A DNA stretch of 64,000 nucleotides from Actinorugispora endophytica (GCF_004363075.1 NZ_SNYN01000001.1:473938-537937), one strand, 5' to 3'. Shown: positions 34,810-43,543, counted from the stretch's first letter. Translations and numbers: made by a program. The notes: generated by a model not told the origin, from the sequence alone.

Positions 34810-35676
34810 TCAGGGCTGCTTCGACTCCGCCGGGGTGCCCGAGGCGACGAGTTCGAGCTCGGTGGTGTCGTCGAAGACGATGTTGTCGTAGCCCATCTCG
34901 TCGACCACCGGGGTGAGCGGCTCGGGCCCGCCGGCGGGCAGCTCGGCCTCGGAGTGGGCGCCGCAGCCGTGGTCCAGGGAGACCACCCGACCGTCGTCGG
35001 GGGCGTACTCGTTGGCGCAGACACCGAACATCTGACGGAACTCGCCCGCCAGCGGGGTCATGAAACCACAGGTCGCGCATTTGGCGGGGGCGGCGTTGGC
35101 GATCGGGCTGTCGGGGCCGGAGGTGCCGGTGTACCAGCGCTCGGCGGCGGCCTCACGGCCCGTCTCCGAGAGGACCCGGGCCCGGCCCAGGCCCAGCTCC
35201 CAGACCATCTGCTTGTCGTAGCCGTCTTCGGCCGTCTCGTCCTCGGCGGCCTGGGAGTAGCCCGGCATCAACCGCTCGTCGTCCGCGGAGCTCGGCAGCA
35301 GGTCGCCGACGCCGAGGTCGCCCGGGCGCAGGCGCTCCTTCCAGGGCAGCCATTCGGGGGCGAGCAGCGCTTCCGCCCCGGGCAGCAGCACCGACTCGTT
35401 GACAGTGACGTACTTGGCGCGGGCGGCGCGCACGACCGTGACGGCGTAGTGCCAACCGGGATAGGCGGGATCGAGGCACGCGAAGAGGTGGGTGACGACG
35501 CGGTCACCCTCCACTTGGGCGCCGATGTGTTCGCCCACCCACTCAGGACGCCCGATCTCGGCTGCCGCCGCGCGGGCCTGGCCCTGGGCCTCGATACATG
35601 CCTGGTCTGGTACGGGAGAACGACGGGTACGGCTCACCTCTCCATTTTCGCTGATTACCGGCACCAACTTGACCAT
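34810..35676 (-). CDS. DUF3027 protein
   Basis: 288 residues from the ATG at 35676, or 275 from the GTG at 35637 (VSRTRRSPVPDQACIEAQGQARAAA), which has GGAGAG directly abutting it. Typical DUF3027 blocks: VGEHIGAQVEGDRVVTHLFACLDPAYPGWHYAVTVVRA, PWKERLRPGDLGVGDLLPS, then KCATCGFMTPLAGEFRQMFGVCANEYAPDDGRVVSLDHGCGAHSEA. The last block carries four cysteines and a histidine and may bind zinc. Conserved in actinobacteria next to the cold-shock gene. Function unknown. Confidence 0.88.
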   Translation of the reverse strand: MVKLVPVISENGEVSRTRRSPVPDQACIEAQGQARAAAAEIGRPEWVGEHIGAQVEGDRVVTHLFACLDPAYPGWHYAVTVVRAARAKYVTVNESVLLPGAEALLAPEWLPWKERLRPGDLGVGDLLPSSADDERLMPGYSQAAEDETAEDGYDKQMVWELGLGRARVLSETGREAAAERWYTGTSGPDSPIANAAPAKCATCGFMTPLAGEFRQMFGVCANEYAPDDGRVVSLDHGCGAHSEAELPAGGPEPLTPVVDEMGYDNIVFDDTTELELVASGTPAESKQP

Positions 35677-35725
35677 GACAGCGATCGATAGACGACCGTT
35701 ACCCGCATCACCCCCGAAAAGGACA

Positions 35726-35753
35726 CGTCCCGTCACGCGAAGGCGACAGGACG
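35726..35753 (-). terminator. Probable terminator after the cold-shock gene
   Basis: 11 bp imperfect stem (plus strand cgtcccgtcac.. with ..gcgacaggacg, two G-U pairs), about 10 bp beyond the cold-shock stop and followed on the minus strand by TCCTTTTC. It separates the two same-strand genes. Confidence 0.5.
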
Positions 35754-35762
35754 CGTCGGGGG

Positions 35763-36146
35763 TCAGGCCTCCAGATCGTCCGCGACGATGCGCAGGACCT
35801 GGGCGATCTTGGCCGCCTCGCGGCGGTCGGGGTGCTTGTTCCTGCGGTAGGAGTTGGAGACCCCGTCGAGCAGCTTGATCAGGTCCTCGATGATGGGGAC
35901 CATCTCGTCGGGCTTCTTGCGCAGGGCCTTGGCCACCGACCGGGGCGCTTCGAGCAACCTGACCTGGAGCGCCTGGGCGCCCTTGCGGCCCTCCGCGACC
36001 CCGAACTCGACCCGCTGCCCGGGACGGAGCGCGGCCGTGTCGGGCGGAAGCGCCGAGGAGTGCAGGAAGACCTCGCCGCCGTCGTCGTTGGTGAGGAAGC
36101 CGAACCCCTTGTCCGCGTCGTACCACTTGACCTTGCCAGTGGGCAC
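35763..36146 (-). CDS. Cold-shock domain protein with C-terminal helical extension
   Basis: 127 residues. N-terminal CSD of about 65 residues with RNP1 (DKGFGFL) and RNP2 (EVFLHSS) binds single-stranded nucleic acid. A helical extension of about 60 residues follows (KALRKKPDEMVPIIEDLIKLLDGVSNSYRRNKHPDRREAAKIAQVLRIVADDLEA), absent from the 67-residue Csp proteins. This two-part form is known in actinobacteria. The GTG at 36146 follows GAAGAGG at a good distance. Confidence 0.9.
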   Translation of the reverse strand: MPTGKVKWYDADKGFGFLTNDDGGEVFLHSSALPPDTAALRPGQRVEFGVAEGRKGAQALQVRLLEAPRSVAKALRKKPDEMVPIIEDLIKLLDGVSNSYRRNKHPDRREAAKIAQVLRIVADDLEA

Positions 36147-36370
36147 GTGTGACCTCTTCGCTGTCGCCGTGGAGACAACGAGGACGACCACGCGTGCCCT
36201 CCTCGGGGGACGGTCGGTCTCCTCGCCCCTCCGTCGTCGGATGGGAGCTTTCAGGCTAGTCCCGAGCACACTGGACAGCCACCGGATAATCGCCCTAAAC
36301 AGGACGAGAAGGCACTCGGTTCCGACCGCAACCGGTCACCGCTCCTTCCCGTGCGAGGGTTCCGGACACC

Positions 36371-36634
36371 GTGCCCGCGTTCTTTCGGTCACCGCTCCGG
36401 CCGCTTCCCGGACCGGCCGGCGGGACCGCTGGACGGGCGACACGGGATCTCCCGGTGTGCGGGTGTCCCCGTCCACGCGACGCCACCGACCCGCGCCTCC
36501 GACGGGCGTCGACGGCGCCGTCCGCCGGGCTCTCCCCCCGGCTCCCCGAGCCCGAGCGGCAGGCCCCGCGCGGACGCGTCCCGGCCGCCTGGGACGGGGC
36601 CCTCCCCGCCGTCCCGGCGCTGACGACCGCGTGA
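36371..36634 (+). CDS. Candidate short ORF, 87 residues, unassigned
   Basis: GTG start, TGA stop 17 bp before a strong hairpin. About 85-90% of its codons end in G or C, like neighbouring genes. The product is arginine/proline-rich (VPAFFRSPLRPLPGPAGG.. to ..PAAWDGALPAVPALTTA) with no known domain, and an overlapping frame has similar composition, so it may be chance. An untranslated RNA ending at the hairpin would fit equally well. Confidence 0.2.
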   Translation: MPAFFRSPLRPLPGPAGGTAGRATRDLPVCGCPRPRDATDPRLRRASTAPSAGLSPRLPEPERQAPRGRVPAAWDGALPAVPALTTA

Positions 36635-36651
36635 GGGTCCGCCCGAAAGGG

Positions 36652-36683
36652 CGAGAGGCCCGGAACGTGTTCCGGGCCTCTCG
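36652..36683 (+). terminator. Isolated strong hairpin in the csp/helicase-associated gap
   Basis: Perfect 14 bp stem CGAGAGGCCCGGAA / TTCCGGGCCTCTCG with a CGTG loop. No confident gene ends nearby on either strand. It implies an unannotated transcript. Confidence 0.6.
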
Positions 36684-37030
36684 TGGCGGCACCCCTCGCA
36701 CCGCTGGTTGCGGAGTTGTGGGACGGGACCCGGCGGTTTCGGGGTGCCGTCGCCACCGACGCTCCCCCGGAGGCGGGCTGCCCCGGCGGCCGTCGTTGGT
36801 CGTCTCATCCATCGGAACGGGACGCGTTGACATCATTACCCGGCAAGGCCGCGCACACTCGCACAAAAACGCAGGTCAAGGACTATATTCCGGATCGTTT
36901 GCCAACCTGTGACCGAACCCGGCCGACCGTGTCGCGCGTACCCCGGGAAGGGGCCGCGCGCACGGGGCTCCGGGACGGGGACCCGTCCGAACGGACACAT
37001 CGGGGAAGCGATGGAATAGCGTAAAGAGCG

Positions 37031-39496
37031 ATGAGCGACGACGCGGAGCCTGTCGCGCGCCGGGACCCGGAGCGCGCCCCCACCTATACCTCCTGGCTGC
37101 GGGGTCTGTCGGACACCGAACTGGGCGCGCTGTTCATCGTGCGCCCGGACCTCGTCAACCCGGTGCCGGCCGGAATCGCGGCGCTGGCCGCGCGGGCCAC
37201 CGCCAAACCCACGGTCGTGCGCGCCCTGGACCGGCTGGACCGGTTCTCCCTCCAGGTGCTGGAGGGCCTGCTGGCGCTGGGCGACCCGTTGTTCTCCGGC
37301 CCTCCCGCGGGAACCGACCGGGCGGCGCTGGCCGCGGCGCTGGACGTCCGGGGCCCGCTCCTGGACACCACGCTGGACCGGCTGCGCACAGCCGCCCTGG
37401 TGTGGGACGACGGCGGAACGCTGCGTCCGATCTCGGTCCTGCGCGGCATCCTCGACCGGCCCGCCGGACTCGGTCCGCCGCTGGTCGCGCTGCTCAGCGT
37501 GCAGTCCCTGGAGCGGCTCAACCGGTTGGCCGCGGACCTCGGCCTGTCCGCCGGCTACGCGGACGGCGACCCCGCGGCGCGGATCGCCTCCGAGCTGACC
37601 CGCCGGAGCCGGCTCGACGCGCTCCTGGCCGAGGCCGGCGAGTCGGCCCGGCCGGTGCTGGACCGGCTCGTCTGGGGGCCCTCCCACGGCAGCGTCACCA
37701 ACGCCCGCCGCGAGGTCTCGCTCGCCTCCGCCGCCTCGCCCATCGACCGGCTGCTGGCGCTCGGCCTGATCGTCGCCACCGACGAGCACACCGTCGCGCT
37801 GCCCCGGGAAGTGGCCCTGCACCTGCGCGGAGGGCGGCTGTTCTCCAGGACCGCGTCGATCCCTCCCCGGCTCGACGGACCCGCGCACGACCTCGCCTCG
37901 GCGGGCCGGGCCGCCGCCGGCCAGGCGTTCACGGTGGTCCGGGTGGTCGAGGAGCTCCTCGAGGACTGGGCCGGGAACCCGCCGGGGGTGCTGCGCAACG
38001 GCGGCCTGGGGGTGCGCGACCTCAGGCGCGCGGCCCGCACGCTCGACACCGACGAGCCGACCGCGGCCGTGCTGCTGGAGATCACGTACGCGGCCGGACT
38101 GATCGCGGCCGACGGCGAGGTGGACGGCGAGTGGCTGCCCACCGGGGAGTACGACATCTGGCGTGCGCACGGCCCCGCCCGCCGCTGGGTCTGGCTCGCC
38201 GAGGCGTGGCTGCGCTCCCCCCGGGTGGCGAGCCTGAGCGGGCAGAAGGACGCGCGCGGCCGGGCCCGCAACGTCCTGGGCGAAGGACTCGAACGGCGCT
38301 CGGCCCCCGAGACCCGGCTGGACGTGCTGCGCGCCCTCGCCCGAGCCTCCGAGGCGACCGCGCCGACCCCCGAGGCGGTCGCCGAGTACCTGGCCTGGCT
38401 GCGTCCGCGCCGGCAGGGGACCGCCTTCGCGGACCTGGTGCGCGGCACCCTCGACGAGGCCGCGACCCTTGGGCTGACCGGGCGCGGCGTACTCGTCCCG
38501 TACGCGCGGGCCCTGCTTCCGGAGCGGAACGCCGGCGCCGCGGCGCCCACCGGCGCGGAGGGGGCCGCCGCCGCGTCCCTGCTCGCCTCCCAACTCCCCG
38601 AACCGCTCGACCACTTCCTCCTCCAGGGCGACCTCACCGCGGTGGCCCCCGGCCCGCTGCTGCCCCCGCTGGCGCGCGAACTGGCACTGGCAGCGGACGT
38701 GGAGTCGACCGGGGGCGCCACCGTCTACCGGTTCAGCGCCGCCTCGGTCCGCCGCGCCCTGGACGCCGGGCGCGGCGCGGACGAACTGGTCGGGCTGCTC
38801 GAACGCCACTCGACCACACCGGTGCCGCAGCCCCTGCGCTACCTCGTGACCGACGTGGCCCGGCGGCACGGGCGGCTGCGGGTGGGGACCGCCTCCAGCT
38901 ATCTGCGCTGCGACGACCCCGCCGTGCTGGACGAGCTCCTGAGCGACCGGCGCGCCGCCGACCTGCTGCTGTTCCCGCTCGCCCCGACCGTCATCGCCTC
39001 CCGGTTGAACCGGCCGGTCCTGCTGGACCGGCTCACCGAACTGGGGTACCACGCGGTCCCCGAGGCGACCGACGGAACGATGCAGCTCAACCGCCCCGAG
39101 ACGCGCCGGGCCGCCGCGCGCGCGAGCGTCTCGGAGCTCGCCGAGCCGGATCCCCCCGGTCCCGAGCTGCGGGCGGCGGCGGTGCGCGCGATCCGCGCGG
39201 GCGACGAGGCCGCGACCGCGGTGCGGCACCCCATCGACTCCCCCGACGCCGAGCAGCCGCGCTCCCCGGTCGCCGCGACGACGGCCGCGCTCGCCGCGGC
39301 CGCCGCCGAGGGAAGGCGGGTCTGGATCGGCTACCTGGACACCGAGGGCATCGCCGGCAGCAGCATCGTGGAACCCGCAAAGGTGGACGGCGGGTTCCTC
39401 ACCGCCTACGACACGACCCGGGCCGCCGTGCGCCGCTTCGCCGTCCACCGCATCACCGGGGTCGCCTCACTCGGTGGGGAACCCGCGTCCTCCTGA
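37031..39496 (+). CDS. Helicase-associated (Helicase_C_3/XPB N-terminal-like) protein with C-terminal WYL-like domain
   Basis: 821 residues. Winged-helix-rich protein of the family annotated as helicase C-terminal or helicase-associated domain protein in actinobacteria. It has no Walker motifs, so it is not itself a helicase. N-terminal SWLRGLSDTELGALFIVRPDLVNPVPAGIAALAARATAKPTVVRALDRLDRFSLQVLEGL is typical; GRLRVGTASSYLRCDDPAVLDELL marks the helicase-associated fold. The last 70 residues (EGRRVWIGYLDTEGIAGSSIVEPAKVDGGFLTAYDTTRAAVRRFAVHRITGV) are a WYL-like ligand-binding domain. The XPB helicase gene lies 1.5 kb downstream in the same direction, separated by two small membrane proteins and a repeat element. 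A joint role in DNA repair is likely but unproven. Confidence 0.85.
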   Translation: MSDDAEPVARRDPERAPTYTSWLRGLSDTELGALFIVRPDLVNPVPAGIAALAARATAKPTVVRALDRLDRFSLQVLEGLLALGDPLFSGPPAGTDRAALAAALDVRGPLLDTTLDRLRTAALVWDDGGTLRPISVLRGILDRPAGLGPPLVALLSVQSLERLNRLAADLGLSAGYADGDPAARIASELTRRSRLDALLAEAGESARPVLDRLVWGPSHGSVTNARREVSLASAASPIDRLLALGLIVATDEHTVALPREVALHLRGGRLFSRTASIPPRLDGPAHDLASAGRAAAGQAFTVVRVVEELLEDWAGNPPGVLRNGGLGVRDLRRAARTLDTDEPTAAVLLEITYAAGLIAADGEVDGEWLPTGEYDIWRAHGPARRWVWLAEAWLRSPRVASLSGQKDARGRARNVLGEGLERRSAPETRLDVLRALARASEATAPTPEAVAEYLAWLRPRRQGTAFADLVRGTLDEAATLGLTGRGVLVPYARALLPERNAGAAAPTGAEGAAAASLLASQLPEPLDHFLLQGDLTAVAPGPLLPPLARELALAADVESTGGATVYRFSAASVRRALDAGRGADELVGLLERHSTTPVPQPLRYLVTDVARRHGRLRVGTASSYLRCDDPAVLDELLSDRRAADLLLFPLAPTVIASRLNRPVLLDRLTELGYHAVPEATDGTMQLNRPETRRAAARASVSELAEPDPPGPELRAAAVRAIRAGDEAATAVRHPIDSPDAEQPRSPVAATTAALAAAAAEGRRVWIGYLDTEGIAGSSIVEPAKVDGGFLTAYDTTRAAVRRFAVHRITGVASLGGEPASS

Positions 39497-39604
39497 CCGG
39501 TGCGGGCCGCACCGGACTGGGTATCCACCCCTCGGAAATCCCTCCCGGGTTCTGATGAGATGGGAGGGCCATGTCCGGTGCACGGAAACGAGGATCCTCC
39601 CCCC

Positions 39605-40015
39605 ATGAGCAACCAGTCGCCGCTACCGCCCGGAGCGTCCGACCCCCGCGACGAGCCGCCGCCCCGGATCCGCCGAACCGAACGCGACCGGGACGGTGAC
39701 CGGCGCGACGACGCGGAGGGGGAACACCGGCCGACCGGGGCGAGCAGCTCCACGATGGCGCTCATCCTGCACGCGCTGACCTTCCTGTGCTGCGCCAACT
39801 GGCTGTTCGGGGTCATCGGCATCGTCTTCGCGATAAGGGCGGCCCACAAACGCGACCGGGGGCTCTACACTCAGGCCGAAACCCTCACCCGGTACTCGTG
39901 GTACTGCCTGGGCGCCGCGGCCGTCATGTTCACGGTCATGCTCATCTCCTTCGGTGTCATCCTCACCCAGTCGGGGTCGTGGGTAGAGGGGTTCACATCG
40001 GACTTCAACTACTGA
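39605..40015 (+). CDS. Dispanin/DUF4190-like small membrane protein 1
   Basis: 136 residues. A polar, proline/arginine-rich N-terminus of about 50 residues precedes two membrane segments. MALILHALTFLCCANWLFGVIGIVFAIRAAHKRDRGLYTQAETLTRYSWYCLGAAAVMFTVMLISFGVIL fits the CD225/dispanin layout with its double cysteine before a G-rich hairpin. The ATG at 39605 is preferred over an upstream start because the family begins with such a polar tail and GAGGA precedes it. It is paired with a paralogue 56 bp downstream. Confidence 0.75.
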   Translation: MSNQSPLPPGASDPRDEPPPRIRRTERDRDGDRRDDAEGEHRPTGASSSTMALILHALTFLCCANWLFGVIGIVFAIRAAHKRDRGLYTQAETLTRYSWYCLGAAAVMFTVMLISFGVILTQSGSWVEGFTSDFNY

Positions 40016-40070
40016 CCGGCGCCCCGAACAACGGCCCGGTACTCGTGGACAGCAGAAAAGGCAGGAGCTC

Positions 40071-40478
40071 ATGAGCAGCCAGTGGCCCGGCTCAGGCGAC
40101 TATTGGGGCGACCCTCACCAGCCCCAGCAGCCGGGCCGGGACGGTGGATACGGCCGAACCGGCGGCCCCTGGCAGCCACCCGCTCCCCAGGTGCCGCCGC
40201 ACCCCGGGTTTCTCCCCCAGCCCCCCGGCGTCCCCCCGGGTCCGCCGCCGGCCAAGGGGAACACGGTCCTGGCGCTGATCATCGCGATCATCGTCACCCT
40301 GTCCTGCTGCGGCTTCACCAACATCATCGGCATCGTGTTCGCCTCGGTCGCCCTCAGCAAGGAGCAGGAACCGGAGGCCTTCGAGAAGTACACCCGGTGG
40401 GCGTGGCTGTCCAACTTCGTCCACATCGGCATCCTGGTGCTCATCGTCGTCCTCTTCGTGATGCTCAGCTACATCTAG
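40071..40478 (+). CDS. Dispanin/DUF4190-like small membrane protein 2
   Basis: 135 residues. N-terminal 62 residues rich in Q, P, G and W (QPQQPGRDGGYGRTGGPWQPPAP), then NTVLALIIAIIVTLSCCGFTNIIGIVFASVALSKEQEPEAFEKYTRWAWLSNFVHIGILVLIVVLFVML. Same two-helix fold and CC motif as its neighbour. AGGCAGGAGCTC precedes the ATG. A repeat element begins right after its TAG stop. Function unknown. Confidence 0.78.
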   Translation: MSSQWPGSGDYWGDPHQPQQPGRDGGYGRTGGPWQPPAPQVPPHPGFLPQPPGVPPGPPPAKGNTVLALIIAIIVTLSCCGFTNIIGIVFASVALSKEQEPEAFEKYTRWAWLSNFVHIGILVLIVVLFVMLSYI

Positions 40479-40485
40479 GGAAGCT

Positions 40486-40921
40486 CCGACCCGGGGGTGA
40501 TTCGGCGTGCCGGTGCTTCGGTGGCCTTTCGGCCTCCTGTCACGCGGATCGCGGGGTCACGGCGGGCGGCGACGGCGGGTGGGGGTCGGGGCCGCGCCCA
40601 CGGTGTCCGTTTCGCGTGGTTTCCGTTGGTGATCTTGCTGTTTCCCCCCGAGAACCTTGACCTCGGGGGAAACAGCAAGATCACCGGACATTCGAGGGCC
40701 GGTTCCGCCCCCACCCGGAATGATCTTGGGCTTTCCGCCCTTCCCGGCCCCGAAACGGGCAGAAAGCCCACGACCGTCAACGGCCCCCTCACGCAACGGA
40801 CGTCGTGGGCGCGGCCCCGACCCCCGCCCTCCGGCCCCGCCCGCCGTCACCTCGCGGTCCGCACGGCATGAGGCCGAGAAACCCACCCGAAGCATCAGCA
40901 CGCCGATCCCCCCGCCGGAAA
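40486..40921. repeat. Palindromic TIR element, copy 3 (full two-armed form with nested hairpin)
   Basis: About 436 bp, the longest copy. Terminal repeats are tccgacccgggggtgattcg at the left and a complementary cgatccccccgccgga at the right. Both long arms are present and complementary over much of their length (for example cacgcggatcgcggggtcac on the left against cctcgcggtccgcacggc on the right). The central CTTGGGCTTTCCGCCC / GGGCAGAAAGCCC palindrome is at about 40724-40770. A family-H hairpin lies inside the left half. It begins 8 bp after the TAG of the dispanin-like gene. Confidence 0.82.
40628..40685. terminator. Family-H-like hairpin nested in repeat copy 3
   Basis: Stem of about 24 bp with a one-base bulge (GGTGATCTTGCTGTTTCC.. 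with its complement), loop of about 9 bases. It begins GGTGATC like the other family-H hairpins but has a different inner core (CCCCCGAG rather than CGGGGTCTC). Confidence 0.65.
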
Positions 40922-41000
40922 CTCCACAGCGCGGTCGCCGCGGACGTCCACCGGACCGGAGGACGGATAGCCTGGAGCGTCGCGCCGAGAGGAGACGCCC

Positions 41001-42650
41001 GTGTCCGGTCCGCTCATCGTCCAGTCCGACAAGACCCTGCTGCTCGAAGTCGACCACGAACTGGCCGCCGAGTGCCGGCGGGCGATCGCGCCGTTCGCGG
41101 AGCTGGAGCGCGCCCCCGAGCACATGCACACCTACCGGGTGACGCCGCTGGCGCTGTGGAACGCGCGGGCCGCCGGGCACGACGCCGAGCAGGTCGTGGA
41201 CGCGTTCGTCAAGTACTCGCGCTACCCCGTGCCGCACTCGCTCCTGGTGGACATCGCCGAGACGATGGACCGCTACGGGCGGCTGCGGTTGCTCGCCCAC
41301 CCCGTGCACGGCCTGGTGCTGAACGCGCTCGACCAGGCCGTGCTCGAGGAGGTCGTGCGCGCCAGGAAGATCAAGCCGATGCTGGGCGAGCGGGTCGAGC
41401 CGGACACCGTCCCGGTGCACCCGAGCGAGCGCGGCAACCTCAAGCAGGCCCTGCTCAAACTCGGCTGGCCGGCCGAGGACCTGGCCGGCTACGTGGACGG
41501 CGAGGCGCACCCGATCGAACTGGCGCAGGACGGCTGGGAGCTGCGCGGCTACCAGCGCGAGGCCGCCGAGAGCTTCGACGCGGGCGGGTCGGGCGTGGTC
41601 GTGCTGCCGTGCGGAGCCGGAAAGACCATCGTGGGCGCGGCGGCCATGGCGCTGGCCGGCGCCACCACGCTGATCCTGGTCACCAACACCGTCTCGGTGC
41701 ACCAGTGGCGCTCGGAACTGCTGCGCCGCACCTCGCTCACCGAGGACGAGATCGGCGAGTACTCGGGCACCCGCAAGGAGATCCGGCCGGTCACCATCGC
41801 CACCTACCAGGTGATGGCCGCGCGCCGCAAGGGCGTCCACACGCACCTGGAGCTGTTCGAGGCGCGCGACTGGGGCCTGGTGGTCTACGACGAGGTCCAC
41901 CTGCTGCCCGCGCCGATCTTCCGGATGACCGCGGACCTGCAGGCGCGCCGCCGCCTCGGGTTGACCGCGACCCTGGTGCGCGAGGACGGACGCGAGGGCG
42001 ACGTGTTCTCCCTGATCGGCCCCAAGCGCTACGACGCTCCCTGGAAGGAGATGGAGAACCAGGGCTGGATCGCCCCCGCCGACTGCGTGGAGGTCCGGGT
42101 CACCCTGACCGAGTCCGAGCGGCTGGCCTACGCCACCGCCGACCCCGGGGAGCGCTACCGGTTCTGCGCCTCCACCGACGCCAAGACCGAGGTCGTACGC
42201 GAACTGGTGCGTCGGCACGAGGACGAGCAGGTGTTGGTGATCGGTTCCTACATCGACCAGCTGGACGAGGTGGGCGCGGCGCTGGACGCCCCCGTCATCA
42301 AGGGCGAGACGCGGGTCGGGGAACGGGAGCGGCTGTTCGACGCGTTCCGCTCCGGCGAGCTGCGCACCCTGGTGGTGTCCAAGGTCGCGAACTTCTCCAT
42401 CGACCTGCCCGAGGCCGCCGTGGCCATCCAGATCTCGGGCTCCTTCGGCTCCCGCCAGGAGGAGGCCCAGCGACTGGGCCGGGTGCTGCGCCCCAAGTCC
42501 GACGGCCGGGCCGCCCGCTTCTACGCGGTGGTGGCCCGCGACACCCTCGACCAGGACTACGCCGCGCACCGCCAGCGCTTCCTGGCCGAGCAGGGCTACG
42601 CCTACCGGATCGCGGACGCCGACGACGTGGTCGCGGGCCGGGAGGTCTGA
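41001..42650 (+). CDS. Bacterial XPB/Ssl2-type DNA helicase
   Basis: 549 residues. SF2 DNA helicase related to eukaryotic and archaeal XPB. Walker A LPCGAGKTIVGAAA begins near residue 202; the DEVH box is at residues 297-300 (VVYDEVHLLPAP); motif III is GLTATLVREDGREGD, which also holds the XPB-specific RED segment; motif VI is QEEAQRLGRVLRPK. The N-terminal damage-recognition-like domain is present. The start is GTG. No Bax1/NurA-like nuclease gene is adjacent; the helicase-associated WYL protein at 37031 is the nearest likely partner. Confidence 0.95.
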   Translation: MSGPLIVQSDKTLLLEVDHELAAECRRAIAPFAELERAPEHMHTYRVTPLALWNARAAGHDAEQVVDAFVKYSRYPVPHSLLVDIAETMDRYGRLRLLAHPVHGLVLNALDQAVLEEVVRARKIKPMLGERVEPDTVPVHPSERGNLKQALLKLGWPAEDLAGYVDGEAHPIELAQDGWELRGYQREAAESFDAGGSGVVVLPCGAGKTIVGAAAMALAGATTLILVTNTVSVHQWRSELLRRTSLTEDEIGEYSGTRKEIRPVTIATYQVMAARRKGVHTHLELFEARDWGLVVYDEVHLLPAPIFRMTADLQARRRLGLTATLVREDGREGDVFSLIGPKRYDAPWKEMENQGWIAPADCVEVRVTLTESERLAYATADPGERYRFCASTDAKTEVVRELVRRHEDEQVLVIGSYIDQLDEVGAALDAPVIKGETRVGERERLFDAFRSGELRTLVVSKVANFSIDLPEAAVAIQISGSFGSRQEEAQRLGRVLRPKSDGRAARFYAVVARDTLDQDYAAHRQRFLAEQGYAYRIADADDVVAGREV

Positions 42651-42735
42651 GCCGCTCCCCGAAGCCCGGGACGGAGGGGCCGGCCGGTGCTAGCATCCCG
42701 GTGCCCCTCCCCTTCCCCTCATCCCCGGAGCCGCC

Positions 42736-43458
42736 ATGTCCCGGCTACGCCGCGGCCTGATCACCGCGACCGTCCTCCTCGTCAGCCTCGCCCTCGTGCT
42801 CTTGGGGACGAACACGCTGATGAACTCGCGCACCTTCCAGCTCACCGGTGAGATCGTCCACCGGGTGGACACGGACGACCGCGTCGTGGCGCTGACCTTC
42901 GACGACGGTCCCACCGAGCACGCCGAGGAGGTGGTGCGGACGCTGGACGGGCTCGGCGTCCGGGCGACCTTCTACGTGACGGGCCGGGAGCTGGAGGAGA
43001 ACCCCCGGATGGGGGCGCTCATCGCCGAGGCGGGCCACGAACTGGGCAACCACACCTACTCGCACCAGAGGATGGTCTTCCGGTCCGCCGACTTCACCAC
43101 CTCGGAGATCGAGCGCACCGACGCGGCGATCCGCGAGACCGGGTACTCCGGCGAGATCACGTTCCGCCCGCCTAACGGCAAGAAGCTCTACATCCTCCCG
43201 AGCTACCTGGCCGAGCACGACAGGACCACGGTGACCTGGGACGTCGAGCCCGATTCCGCGGAGGTCTCGGACGCCGGGACGATCGCCGAGGCAACCGTGC
43301 GCCAGGTGCGTCCCGGGTCGATCGTCCTGCTGCACCCGATGTACGACGCCCGCACCCCGACCCGCGACGCGCTCTCCTCCATCGTCGAGTCCCTGACAGC
43401 CGACGGGTACCGCTTCGTGACCGTGTCCGAGCTGCTGGCCCTGCGCCCTTCCCGCTGA
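42736..43458 (+). CDS. Polysaccharide deacetylase (NodB-domain, membrane-anchored or secreted)
   Basis: 240 residues. An N-terminal hydrophobic segment (GLITATVLLVSLALVLLGTNTLM) serves as signal anchor. The NodB domain has the metal triad: D in ALTFDDGPTEHAEEV and the two histidines in ELGNHTYSHQRM. RPPNGKKLYILPSYLAEHDRTTVTWDVEP and SIVLLHPMYDARTPTRDAL supply the catalytic-base and H-containing motifs. It probably removes acetyl groups from peptidoglycan or another cell-wall glycan. A family-H hairpin begins at its stop codon. Confidence 0.92.
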   Translation: MSRLRRGLITATVLLVSLALVLLGTNTLMNSRTFQLTGEIVHRVDTDDRVVALTFDDGPTEHAEEVVRTLDGLGVRATFYVTGRELEENPRMGALIAEAGHELGNHTYSHQRMVFRSADFTTSEIERTDAAIRETGYSGEITFRPPNGKKLYILPSYLAEHDRTTVTWDVEPDSAEVSDAGTIAEATVRQVRPGSIVLLHPMYDARTPTRDALSSIVESLTADGYRFVTVSELLALRPSR

Positions 43459-43514
43459 CCGTGGCCCTTCCGGGGTCTCGGAGACGGTTGAGACCCCGGG
43501 AAGGCCGGGACCGG
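43455..43514. terminator. Imperfect long hairpin at the deacetylase stop (family H, copy 4)
   Basis: Arms of about 25 bp with several mismatches; inner core CCGGGGTCTC / GAGACCCCGG shared with the hairpins at 4506 and 30666. The left arm overlaps the stop codon. Confidence 0.6.
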
Positions 43515-43543
43515 CACTTCAAGGCCCGGGAGGCTACGGGGTT

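Larger units (their letters stand above)
36147..37030. other. 880 bp divergent gap with one candidate short ORF and a strong hairpin
   Basis: The region separates divergent cold-shock and helicase-associated genes. A 14 bp hairpin (36652-36683) indicates a transcript ending here. A plus-strand frame at 36371-36634 is the only candidate for it. Just before 37031 the DNA becomes less GC-rich (aaggactatattccggatcgtttgcc, 36870-36905), and TATATT there could be the -10 of a promoter for the helicase-associated gene. Nothing else is supported. Confidence 0.5.

Noticed and set aside
40557-42569. Minus-strand open frame of 670 codons opposite the XPB gene
   Set aside because: Antisense shadow that runs through the repeat element; no domain.
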